A stretch of 64,000 bases of DNA, from assembly GCF_003355495.1 (NCBI RefSeq), contig NZ_CP031337.1, positions 1,307,001 through 1,371,000 of the forward strand, written 5' to 3'. Position 1 is the first letter of the stretch. The number at the start of each line of letters is the position of its first letter. Position numbers and translations under genes: made by a program. The DNA comes from Crenobacter cavernae. GTDB taxonomy: Bacteria > Pseudomonadota > Gammaproteobacteria > Burkholderiales > Chromobacteriaceae. The notes beneath the pieces are model-generated. The model worked only from the letters and a program-made list of their open reading frames with translations, did no database searches and was not told the DNA's origin. This document shows positions 1 to 7,172 of the stretch, piece after piece.

Positions 1-1
1 G

Positions 2-580
2 ATGCGGCTCGGCGGCGCGCTGGCGTTCTCCTTGCTGTGGCGCTTCGACAAGGGCCTGGCCGAGCTGTCCGGCCTTTCGCTCGCCGTCGGCGTCGCGCTC
101 GCGCGCGTGCTCGAACGCCTCGGCGCGCCGGTCGAACTGAAATGGCCGAACGACGTCTTGCTGTCCGGCAAGAAGCTGTCCGGCGTGCTGATCGAGCTGT
201 CGGGCGAGGTGCAGGGCCCGGCGGCGGTCGTCGTCGGCGTTGGCATCAACCTGGCCGCGCCGGGCGACGTCGGCCAGCCGGTCGCCGGTCTGGCCGAAGC
301 GGGGGTGAAGATAGGCCGCAACGCCTTGTTGGCCGAGCTGCTTAACGAACTCGCATGCGTGCTCACCGATTTTTCCGAGCATGGCTTCGCCGCCTTCCGC
401 GAAGAGTGGCAGCGCTACGCCGCCTACCTCGGCCAGGCCGTGCGGCTGTCGCCGGCGCAGGGCGAGCCGATCGAAGGACTGTTCGCCGGCGTCGACGAAC
501 GCGGCGCGCTGCTGATCGATACCGACGCCGGCGCACGTGCGCTGTTCGCCGGCGAACTGAGCCTGAGGCCCGTCTCGTGA
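2..580 (+). CDS. birA: Biotin--[acetyl-CoA-carboxylase] ligase, C-terminal part (gene runs in from the left edge)
   Basis: BirA activates biotin as biotinyl-AMP and attaches it to the biotin carboxyl carrier protein. The visible 192 residues are the end of the catalytic domain and the small C-terminal beta domain. The family motif K-W-P-N-D is at visible residues 47-51, followed by K-K-L-S-G-V-L, and then the glycine-rich V-G-V-G-I-N segment. The N-terminus lies outside the window, so the first visible ATG is not claimed as the start, and whether an N-terminal DNA-binding domain exists cannot be told. The stop overlaps the coaX GTG start (GTGA), suggesting translational coupling. A copy of the dispersed 10-mer GTTGGCCGAG lies at 328-337 and encodes part of Leu-Leu-Ala-Glu. 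Confidence 0.93.
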   Translation: MRLGGALAFSLLWRFDKGLAELSGLSLAVGVALARVLERLGAPVELKWPNDVLLSGKKLSGVLIELSGEVQGPAAVVVGVGINLAAPGDVGQPVAGLAEAGVKIGRNALLAELLNELACVLTDFSEHGFAAFREEWQRYAAYLGQAVRLSPAQGEPIEGLFAGVDERGALLIDTDAGARALFAGELSLRPVS

Positions 581-1296
581 AACTGTTGATCGACGCCGGC
601 AATTCGCGTGTGAAGTGGGCGCTGTGCGAACAAGGCCGAATCGTAGAGCAAGGCGCCTTGCTGCACGCCGAGTTGCCAAGCCTGGCCGAGCGCTGGGCGA
701 CGCATCCGGTGACCGAGGCGTGGGGCGCGTGCGTCGCTGGCGCCCAGGTCAAGGCCGGACTCGAAGCGGCCAGCCGCCACCCGATTCACTGGGTGACGAG
801 CGAGGCCGCGCGCGGCGGCGTGCGCAACTACTACCGCAACGTCGCCGAGCAGGGTGTCGACCGTTGGCTGGCCGTGCTCGGCGCGCGCGCGCTGCACCCG
901 GGCAGCGATCTCGTGATCGCGCTGGCCGGCACTGCGCTGACGGTCGAGGCGCTGACCGCCGACGGCGACTACCTCGGCGGCGCCATCCTGCCCGGCGCGC
1001 GACTGATGCTCGGCGCGCTATCTCACAACACCGCGCAGCTCAAACGCGAGCCCGGCGCGTGGCATGAATTCCCCGACAACACGCCCGACGCGCTCGCCAC
1101 CGGTGTGTGGGACGCGCTCGCCGGCGCGGTCGAACGCATGCGATCAAGGTTGGCCGAGCAGACCGGCCGGCCTTCACCTCGCTTGTTGATCAGCGGCGGC
1201 GACGCGCCCATGCTCGCCGACTGCCTTACCGGGCCGGCCGACTTGGTGGATAATCTGGTGCTTCTGGGACTGATGAGCGTGGCGGATTGCCGATGA
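577..1296 (+). CDS. coaX: Type III pantothenate kinase
   Basis: Phosphorylates pantothenate in the first step of coenzyme A synthesis. The 239-residue product starts with GTG overlapping the birA stop. It carries the ASKHA phosphate motif D-A-G-N-S at residues 6-10, the G-V-D-R-W segment, the A-G-T-A-L-T second phosphate-binding region, and a late I-S-G-G-D-A motif, all typical of CoaX. The aspartate often found before the second G-T-A is an alanine here, and I do not know whether that matters. birA-coaX adjacency is common in betaproteobacteria (the Bordetella baf arrangement). A full AAGGTTGGCCGAGC repeat is embedded at 1146-1159, read as Arg-Leu-Ala-Glu. The stop overlaps the next gene as ATGA. 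Confidence 0.95.
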   Translation: MKLLIDAGNSRVKWALCEQGRIVEQGALLHAELPSLAERWATHPVTEAWGACVAGAQVKAGLEAASRHPIHWVTSEAARGGVRNYYRNVAEQGVDRWLAVLGARALHPGSDLVIALAGTALTVEALTADGDYLGGAILPGARLMLGALSHNTAQLKREPGAWHEFPDNTPDALATGVWDALAGAVERMRSRLAEQTGRPSPRLLISGGDAPMLADCLTGPADLVDNLVLLGLMSVADCR

Positions 1297-2099
1297 AATG
1301 GTTTTTCGGGCTGGTGTTGCTGTTGAACCTGCTGGCGGCCTTGTGGGGCACGCTGAGCCAGCGCGCGCCGGGCGAGCTGCACGCGCTGGAGGTCAACCCG
1401 CAGGGCGTGAAGCTGCTGCCGGGCGGCTGGAAGACGCAGGCCGACGCCACGCCGGCGGCCGGGACGAACATGCCGCTGGCCGAAGCGCTGCCCGCCGGCG
1501 TGCCGGCAAGCGAATTGCCGGCTACGCTCGACGGCGCCAAGCGCGTCGACACGACGGCGTCGGTCGCCAGCGCCGCCAAGACCGTCGAACCCTCGACACC
1601 CAAGGCCAAGCCGGCCGAGGCACCGAAGGCGGAGAAAACCGCCGTATGCAAGCAATGGGGCGAACTTGACGGCGCGCAGCTGTCGCGCGTGCGCGCCGGC
1701 CTTGCCCCCTTGAAGCTGTCGGGCGCCGAGTCGGCGCGAGAGGCCGCACCGGCCAGCGGCAAGTTCTGGGTCTACCTGCCCAAACGCGCCAGCTCGGAGG
1801 CGACACGCGCGTTGTCGGCCGAGCTCAAGCTCAAGGGCTTTGACAACTACCCGGTCAGCAGCGACGGCGACTTCCAGGGCGCGCTGTCGCTCGGCCTGTT
1901 CGCCAAGCAGCAAGGCGCCGACGCGCTGCTGGCCAAGCTCAAGGCTGCCGGCTTCTCCGACGCGCGCGCCGAACGCCGCGGCAAGGCGCAAAGCTTCACC
2001 ACGCTGCGCTTCGCCAGCCTGACGCCGGACAACGAGGCCAAGCTCGCCGCCTTGCAGGCGCGGCTGTTGCCCGGCGTGCCGCTCCAGGCCTGCCGCTGA
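1293..2099 (+). CDS. SPOR-domain membrane protein
   Basis: A 268-residue protein with one N-terminal membrane anchor (residues about 3-20), a long Ala/Pro/Lys-rich linker and a C-terminal SPOR-like region (about 150-240) containing K-F-W-V-Y-L and L-K-L-K-G-F. SPOR domains bind denuded septal peptidoglycan, so a cell-envelope or division-associated role is likely. That is inference from the family. The ATG at 1293 overlaps the coaX stop (ATGA), and the birA-coaX-SPOR order recurs in betaproteobacteria. An upstream in-frame TTG at 1287 was rejected in favour of the ATG. The gene ends just before a strong terminator. Confidence 0.8.
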   Translation: MKWFFGLVLLLNLLAALWGTLSQRAPGELHALEVNPQGVKLLPGGWKTQADATPAAGTNMPLAEALPAGVPASELPATLDGAKRVDTTASVASAAKTVEPSTPKAKPAEAPKAEKTAVCKQWGELDGAQLSRVRAGLAPLKLSGAESAREAAPASGKFWVYLPKRASSEATRALSAELKLKGFDNYPVSSDGDFQGALSLGLFAKQQGADALLAKLKAAGFSDARAERRGKAQSFTTLRFASLTPDNEAKLAALQARLLPGVPLQACR

Positions 2100-2104
2100 G
2101 AACG

Positions 2105-2131
2105 AAGGACCGGTAAGACCGGTCCTTTTTC
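2105..2131 (+). terminator. Rho-independent terminator after the birA-coaX-SPOR operon
   Basis: Perfect 10-bp stem AAGGACCGGT/ACCGGTCCTT with a 3-nt loop, followed by a T run, starting 6 nt after the stop codon. Confidence 0.9.
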
Positions 2132-2646
2132 CTCCCCGTACCGCGAGTCGGGTCTGTCGATCGCCTTTCGTTCTCGACGCCTTACTTACTTCAGCTGCCT
2201 CGGTCGTCGCGGACGCCTTTCTGTCACTATCGACTCCTCGAGGTCCGGGATGTTTCATTCTTTTGCCATGTTTCGTGACGCTACTGTCATCGAATCGCCG
2301 TACGGTGTGCCGGTTTCGGCCCGCGAGGCCCGCACTATCACGGAGATCCGCCGGGCGAGCCCGAGTCCGAGCGTTCCGACCCGGACCAGCCGAAGGCGAT
2401 CTCGGCCTAGCCGGAGGACGGCATGATCGGTTCCTGAGCCGGAGCCGCGTGATCCCGCTGGCGTTCCGTGAGCTGCCCCGGCAGGAAAATCGCGATTTTT
2501 TATGCAAAACGCAACTCTGGGTCGGCCTGCGCCGGCCTTTTTTGCTTGCCGGGCGACAAAGGCGCTGAAAAGCCGCAGCGCACGCTCTAAGCTGGAGTAG
2601 GGGCGCTACGGCGCCCCGCTTTTCCGATGTATGCAGGTGAAACGAT
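2132..2646. other. 515-bp intergenic stretch without a convincing gene
   Basis: The only open frame of note (2263-2568, 101 codons) starts without a recognisable ribosome site and encodes an Arg/Pro-rich product typical of chance frames in GC-rich DNA, so I do not call it. The stretch contains a perfect palindrome AAAATCGCGATTTT at 2486-2499, a weak GC hairpin followed by six T at about 2524-2544, and a stronger terminator hairpin at 2600-2622. Two terminator-like structures without an upstream gene leave room for a small RNA, but I see no matching promoter. Confidence 0.5.
2600..2622 (+). terminator. Hairpin with UACG tetraloop
   Basis: Seven-bp stem GGGGCGC/GCGCCCC closed by a C(UACG)G loop, one of the extra-stable UNCG tetraloops, followed by CGCTTTT. 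It lies 24 nt before the next gene, so it could also act as an attenuator. Confidence 0.6.
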
Positions 2647-3291
2647 ATGATCGATGCCGCGCATTCCTCCCCCCACGCAAAGAGCCCGACCGCCCGTTCT
2701 TCCGCACATTCAAGCGACTGTCCCGATTGTCACCAGCCCCTGCCGTCGAGCGGTATCGCGCAATGCCCGCACTGCGGCCGGCTGATCTATTTTGAGCCGC
2801 CGGCGGCACGTCATCCCGCATTGCGCCGGCTGACCTTCTGGCTGCTGTCCCTGCTGTTGCTGGCCGGCGCGACCGCGCTGTTCGGCTGGCAGCTCGCGAG
2901 CCGGCTCGGCCACCCGGTGTTGCCGCGCAGCGAGGTGGTGGCGGCCGCCAGCCCCGAGCTCGACGCGCCCGAGTCCTTGGCGCCGACCGGCGCCGACGTC
3001 CATCCGACGCTGTCGCCCGCCGTGCCCGATCGCCCGGATGGGGCGCAACCGGCGCTCTCCAGCGCCGCCGACGAAGCGAGCGCCGCGCTCGATGCGGACG
3101 GCGCGCTGGCGGCCGTCCCCGTCGTGCAGCCGCTCAAACGCAAGAAAGCGCCGTCGACCGGACTGGCCGCGCTGCCGTCCCGGCCCGCGCCGCAATCGGT
3201 CGCCGATACGGCGGGCAACCCCGCCGTCCCCAACGAGGCCCAGTTCCTGATGCAGCAGCAGACGCAACAAGCGCCGACCCCGCCCAACTGA
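2647..3291 (+). CDS. Hypothetical zinc-ribbon, single-pass membrane protein
   Basis: A 214-residue protein with a Ser/His-rich start and a zinc-ribbon-like pair C-P-D-C (residues about 25-28) and C-P-H-C-G (about 41-45). One clear membrane helix follows (about 64-83), then a long Ala/Pro-rich, low-complexity tail ending in Gln repeats. It resembles zinc-ribbon membrane proteins with extracytoplasmic tails of unknown function. The start at 2647 follows an AGGTGAAACGAT context. No function is assigned. Composition of the tail suggests an unstructured linker rather than an enzyme. Confidence 0.7.
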   Translation: MIDAAHSSPHAKSPTARSSAHSSDCPDCHQPLPSSGIAQCPHCGRLIYFEPPAARHPALRRLTFWLLSLLLLAGATALFGWQLASRLGHPVLPRSEVVAAASPELDAPESLAPTGADVHPTLSPAVPDRPDGAQPALSSAADEASAALDADGALAAVPVVQPLKRKKAPSTGLAALPSRPAPQSVADTAGNPAVPNEAQFLMQQQTQQAPTPPN

Positions 3292-3446
3292 TCGAACACC
3301 GCTTGCGCCGCGCGCCGCCGCGGGGCACACTCTGCCCTGCAAACCGCGCCGAGGTGGCGCGGCAGCCTTCACCCGTCGGCTCGAAGATGGACGGGAATCG
3401 TCGGGCCGCCATCCCCTCTGGCCCGGCGTCTGCCATGGAGACCTCC

Positions 3447-4412
3447 ATGACTGCTGTCATCCAAGGCGACGGTGCCATCCGTCGCGAATCGCTGTACGGC
3501 TCCTCGATCGAAAACACCTACGCCGGCGTGTTGTCCTTCATGCGCCGCAACTACACGCGCGACCTGAACGGCGTCGACGTCGCGATCTCGGGCATCCCGC
3601 TCGACCTCGCGACCACCTTCCGCTCCGGCGCGCGCCAGGGCCCGGCGGCGGTGCGCGCCGCCAGCGTGCAGTTGGCCGAGCTCAAGCCGTTCCCGTGGGG
3701 CTTCGACCCGTTCGACGACCTCGCGGTGATCGACTACGGCGACTGCTGGTTCGACGGCCACAATCCGCTGACGATCAAGCCCTCCATCATCGAGCACGCG
3801 CGCACCATCCTGGCAAGTGACGCGAAGATGCTGACCTTCGGCGGCGACCACTACGTCACCTATCCGCTGTTGATCGCGCACGCCGAGAAGTACGGCAAGC
3901 CGCTGTCGCTGTTGCACTTCGACGCGCACTGCGACACCTGGGCGGACGACAATCCGGACTCGCTGAACCACGGCACCATGTTCTACAAGGCGGTGAAAGA
4001 CGGCCTGATCGACCCGAAGACGTCGGCTCAGGTCGGCATCCGCACCTGGAACGACGACTTCATGGGCATCAACATGCTGTTCGCGCCGTGGGTGCACGAG
4101 CACGGCGTCGAGGCGGCGGTCGGCCGCATCAAGCAGGTGATCGGCGACAACCCGGTGTATCTGACCTTCGACATCGACTGTCTCGACCCGGCGTTCGCGC
4201 CGGGCACGGGCACGCCGGTGCCGGGCGGCCTGACCACCGCGCAGGCGCTCGCTATCGTGCGCGGCCTCGGGGATCTCAATATCGTCGGCGCCGACGTGGT
4301 AGAGGTCGCGCCGAGCTACGACCAGAGCGAGGTCACCGCGCTGGCCGCCGCGCATATCGCGTGCGACATCCTCTGTCTGCTGCGCAACCGCAAGCTCGCC
4401 GGCAAGCTGTAA
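3447..4412 (+). CDS. speB: Agmatinase (ureohydrolase family)
   Basis: Hydrolyses agmatine to putrescine and urea; the family also contains guanidinobutyrase and related ureohydrolases. The 321-residue product has the manganese-binding motifs G-G-D-H-Y, F-D-A-H-C-D and F-D-I-D-C-L-D-P in the right order and spacing. The ATG at 3447 was chosen because GGAG lies 6 nt upstream; an in-frame ATG at 3435 overlaps that ribosome site. The 155 nt upstream hold no structure I could assign, and specifically no guanidine riboswitch that I recognise. The gene ends at a bidirectional terminator shared with the leftward GTPase. A GTTGGCCGAG copy lies at 3671-3680. Confidence 0.9.
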   Translation: MTAVIQGDGAIRRESLYGSSIENTYAGVLSFMRRNYTRDLNGVDVAISGIPLDLATTFRSGARQGPAAVRAASVQLAELKPFPWGFDPFDDLAVIDYGDCWFDGHNPLTIKPSIIEHARTILASDAKMLTFGGDHYVTYPLLIAHAEKYGKPLSLLHFDAHCDTWADDNPDSLNHGTMFYKAVKDGLIDPKTSAQVGIRTWNDDFMGINMLFAPWVHEHGVEAAVGRIKQVIGDNPVYLTFDIDCLDPAFAPGTGTPVPGGLTTAQALAIVRGLGDLNIVGADVVEVAPSYDQSEVTALAAAHIACDILCLLRNRKLAGKL

Positions 4413-4427
4413 GCGACGTCGGTAAGT

Positions 4428-4457
4428 AAAAAAGCTCGGCCAGGCCGAGCTTTTTTT
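4428..4457. terminator. Bidirectional terminator between speB and the COG0523 gene
   Basis: Stem AAGCTCGGC/GCCGAGCTT with a CAG loop, with A and T runs on both sides so it can serve both convergent genes. The stem contains the GGCCGAGC word of the dispersed repeat. Confidence 0.85.
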
Positions 4458-4466
4458 GTGCTTCGC

Positions 4467-5695
4467 TCAGTCGGCGTGCGCCGCGTCGGCGAAGGTCCAC
4501 GCCGGGAACGGGTCGGCGTAGCTTCTCCATGCGGCGTCGCCTTCTTGCCATCCTTCGTCGGACAACAGGCAGCCGTCGAGCCGCAGCTTGATCGAGACCT
4601 CGTCCAGGTCGATCCCGATGAACACCAGTTCCTGGCGGCGGTCGCCTACCGCATCGTCGTGCCAGTCGGCGGCGATCTGCGCATGCCAGCCTTCGTCGTC
4701 CGGCCATTCTGCCTTGTCGACCGAAGCCCACCATTGCCCGGCCGGGCCGGGCCGTGACGGCACGCGCCGCCGGCCTGCGACCAGTTGCCGACCCAGTCGG
4801 GCCGGCTCGCGAGCCAGAAATAGCCCTTCGAGCGCAGCACGCCCTGCCAGTCGCCGCCCTGCATCAGGTCACAGAAGCGTTGCGGGTGGAACGGCCGGCG
4901 CGCGCGGTAGACGAAACTGGCGATGCCGTAGGCCTCGGTCTCGGGAAGGTGCTCGCCGTCAAGCGCCTTCAGCCAGCCCGGCGCCTCGGCGGCGGCGTCG
5001 AAGTCGAAGCGGCCGGTGTCGAGGATCTGCTCCAGCGGCACCCGGCCGAATTCGGCCACGATCTGCCCGGCGCGCGGGTTCAGGCGGGCGAGGACGGTGT
5101 GCAATTGGGCAAGCGCAGTCGCGTCGACCCGGTCGGCCTTGTTGATCACGATCACGTCGGCGAACTCGACCTGTTCGATCAGCAGTTCGACCAGCGCGCG
5201 GCCGTCGCCGTCGCCGGCGATCGTACCGCGCTCGGCGAGGCTGTCCGACGACGCGTAGTCGGCGAGGAAGGCCGCCGCGTCGACCACCGTCACCATGGTG
5301 TCGAGCCGCGCGAGGTCCGACAGGCTGACGCCGTTCTCGTCGCGGAAGGTGAAGGTCTCGGCCACCGGCAAGGGTTCGGCGATGCCGGTCGACTCGATCA
5401 CCAGGTAGTCGAAGCGGCCCTCGCGCGCGAGGCGCGACACTTCGATCAGCAGGTCCTCGCGCAGCGTGCAGCAGATGCAGCCGTTGGACAGCTCGACCAT
5501 CTTCGCGTCGGCGCGCGTCAGCCCGCCGCCGTCGCGTACCAGCTGCGCATCGATGTTGACCTCGGACATGTCGTTGACGATTACCGCGACCTTAAGACCG
5601 TCGCGGTTGGCGAGGATGTGGTCCAACAGCGTGGTCTTGCCGGCGCCGAGAAAGCCGGACAGCACGGTGACCGGCAGGCGGGTCCGGGTGGTCAT
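4467..5695 (-). pseudogene. COG0523 (CobW/ZigA-type) metal-chaperone GTPase, frameshifted
   Basis: COG0523 GTPases deliver metals to client proteins. The N-terminal frame has the Walker A G-F-L-G-A-G-K-T-T, the metal-binding C-I-C-C motif, the E-S-T-G-I-A-E-P segment and N-K-A-D. The C-terminal CobW domain continues in another frame: the first frame reaches C-R-H-G-P-A and then runs into nonsense, while the family-like continuation G-P-A-G-Q-W-W begins in the second frame. The switch falls in a GGCCC-type tandem at about 4737-4755; removing one 5-bp unit restores a protein of about 400 residues. Two Zur boxes lie just upstream, so zinc rather than cobalt is the likely metal despite the cobalamin genes next door. 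A sequencing or assembly error cannot be excluded. Confidence 0.8.
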
Positions 5696-5719
5696 GGTGG
5701 TCGCTCCTCAGAAAACGAC

Positions 5720-5757
5720 AAACGTTATACCATAACAAATGTAACGGTATAACATTT
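5720..5757 (-). promoter_or_regulatory. Two overlapping Zur boxes upstream of the COG0523 gene
   Basis: Compared with the gammaproteobacterial Zur consensus AAATGTTATANTATAACATTT, bases 5737-5757 match at 17 of 20 informative positions and bases 5720-5740 at 16 of 20. The boxes overlap by 4 bp and end 25 bp upstream of the ATG at 5695 on the minus strand, a good place for repression by zinc-loaded Zur. Confidence 0.8.
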
Positions 5758-5761
5758 TCTT

Positions 5762-5806
5762 GAGGGACGAGATGAGGGACGAGATGAGGGACGAGATGAG
5801 GGACGC
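5762..5806. repeat. 12-bp tandem repeat, about 3.7 units
   Basis: Unit GAGGGACGAGAT is repeated three times exactly plus a partial fourth (GAGGGACG). It lies between the Zur boxes and the cobS terminator, in no gene, and could vary in copy number between strains. Confidence 0.9.
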
Positions 5807-5831
5807 GGCGGACGGCAGGCACCGTCCGCCG
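5806..5831 (-). terminator. Hairpin downstream of cobS
   Basis: Perfect 10-bp stem CGGCGGACGG/CCGTCCGCCG with a 6-nt loop, 7 nt past the cobS stop. There is no clear T run, so termination strength is uncertain. Confidence 0.6.
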
Positions 5832-5838
5832 TGAAGAT

Positions 5839-6573
5839 TCAGCCGAGGAGCTGCGGGGACGTTACCAGCGCGGCGAGCAGCGCAATCTCTACGAGTTCGA
5901 TGCCGGCGCCGAGGCAGTCGCCGGTCATCCCGCCGAGCGTCTTTTTCAGATAATTCCACCACGCGTAGCCGGCGACGAGCGCCGCCGGAATCAGCGCCGG
6001 CGCGAACCAGGCCGACAGGCCCGTCAACAGGGCAAGGTTGGCCGAGAGGCTGGGCCAGTGCGTCGTCCACGCGAAGCGCTCGCCGCTGCCGGGCGCCAAG
6101 GGCGGCAGCGTCGTCGACCACAGCACGGCGAGGCAACGCGCCCATGCCGGGACCAGCGCGACGGCCATGAGGTTGGCCGAGCCTTTCGCTGCCAGCATCA
6201 ACAGCACCAGCTTGCTCGCCACCGCCATCACCAGCGAGAGCACGCCGAAGCTGCCGACGTGCGGGTCCTTAAGCACTTCGAGGAAGCGTTCGCGACTGCG
6301 GTGCGCCGCGCCGCGCGCGTCGGCGAGGTCGGCGAGGCCGTCGAGGTGCAGCCCGCCGGTTACCCACACCCACATCCACAGCGCGACCAGCGCGCCGGCC
6401 CACGGGTCGAGCCGCGCGGCGAAACCAAGAGCGCCGGCGACGAGGCCGCCGACGATCAGCCCTACCACGCCGAACCAGCGCGCGCTGTCGGCCAGCCAAC
6501 GCGGCTCGAAGGTCTCAAGCCGCGGCGTCGGCAGCCGGGTCAGGAACTGCAGTGCGAGGATCAGGCTGCGCAT
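5839..6573 (-). CDS. cobS: Adenosylcobinamide-GDP ribazoletransferase
   Basis: Joins adenosylcobinamide-GDP with alpha-ribazole (or its phosphate), the last assembly step of the cobalamin lower ligand, at the inner membrane. The 244-residue product is polytopic and has the typical start L-Q-F-L-T-R-L-P, the conserved G-G-L-H-L-D-G-L-A-D motif and D-P-H-V-G-S-F-G, all CobS signatures. The ATG at 6573 overlaps the cobC stop, so the two are translationally coupled. It is the last gene of the leftward cobT-cobC-cobS operon. Two repeat copies lie inside (6034-6046 and 6170-6182), both read as Ser-Ala-Asn-Leu on the gene strand. Confidence 0.94.
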   Translation of the reverse strand: MRSLILALQFLTRLPTPRLETFEPRWLADSARWFGVVGLIVGGLVAGALGFAARLDPWAGALVALWMWVWVTGGLHLDGLADLADARGAAHRSRERFLEVLKDPHVGSFGVLSLVMAVASKLVLLMLAAKGSANLMAVALVPAWARCLAVLWSTTLPPLAPGSGERFAWTTHWPSLSANLALLTGLSAWFAPALIPAALVAGYAWWNYLKKTLGGMTGDCLGAGIELVEIALLAALVTSPQLLG

Positions 6574-7172
6574 CAGGTACCCGGCCCTTCGAGTCGCGTC
6601 AAATAGGCCGGGTGGCCGTCGAGCATCGACAGCTGGACGAAGCCGCCGCGCGGCACAGCGATCAGCCGCGCGCTGGAAAAACGGGTGTCGAGCAGCTCGG
6701 CGAGGATCACCGCGATCACGCCGGCGTGCGCGACCAGCACGCGGTGGCTGCCGCGCGCGTCGACCATCCACTGCGCGAGGCCTTCCAGCACCCTGGTCCT
6801 GAACACGTCGAGCGTTTCGCCGCCGGGCGCGTCGAGTTCGCCGGCGACGAGGCGCGCGTTCCAGCAGGGCGTCTCGGCCGACAGCGCGTCGACCGCCGCG
6901 CCGTCCCAGTCGCCGAAATGGCACTCGGCGAAGCGCTCGTCGACCTTCAGCGCCAGGCCGGCGGCGAGCGCCTGCTCGACGGCGAATGCGCGACAGCGCA
7001 AAAGCGGCGAGGTCGCGAGCGCCGTCACCGGCGCGGTGTCGGAAATCGCCTGCCAGCTGGCCCTGAGCTGCGCCCAGCCTTGTTCATTCAGCGGCAGGTC
7101 GGTGCGGCCGATCAGCCGCCCGTCGTGGTCGATCTCGCCGTGGCGCAGCAGGGTCAGGGTGTAGGGGTTCAT
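6573..7172 (-). CDS. cobC: Alpha-ribazole phosphatase, histidine phosphatase family
   Basis: Removes the phosphate from alpha-ribazole 5'-phosphate in the late cobalamin pathway. The 199-residue product begins with the family phosphohistidine motif L-L-R-H-G-E (His about residue 10), has the substrate-pocket segment E-C-H-F-G-D-W-D-G and the second catalytic histidine in V-A-H-A-G-V. The ATG at 7172 overlaps the cobT stop by 4 nt, and its stop overlaps the cobS start. The function is given by its place between cobT and cobS, since the fold alone would only say phosphatase or mutase. Confidence 0.9.
   Translation of the reverse strand: MNPYTLTLLRHGEIDHDGRLIGRTDLPLNEQGWAQLRASWQAISDTAPVTALATSPLLRCRAFAVEQALAAGLALKVDERFAECHFGDWDGAAVDALSAETPCWNARLVAGELDAPGGETLDVFRTRVLEGLAQWMVDARGSHRVLVAHAGVIAVILAELLDTRFSSARLIAVPRGGFVQLSMLDGHPAYLTRLEGPGT

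Noticed and set aside
1023..2507. 494-codon open frame on the minus strand, and many similar long frames opposite leuS, aceE, tamB and purH
   Set aside because: They mirror well-supported genes on the other strand, are Arg/Ala/Gly-rich and show no family motif, as expected in GC-rich DNA.
2263..2568. 101-codon frame in the first intergenic gap
   Set aside because: No ribosome site, no recognisable domain, strongly Arg-biased composition.
3292..3446. Possible guanidine riboswitch before the ureohydrolase gene
   Set aside because: None of the conserved guanidine-I, -II or -III features I know could be placed; only general GC pairing.
4467..5695. Naming the GTPase CobW, a cobalt chaperone
   Set aside because: Proximity to cobS is outweighed by two Zur boxes on its promoter; zinc is the better guess.
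5762..5806. Tandem units considered as a CRISPR array
   Set aside because: Units are 12 bp and directly contiguous, without spacers.
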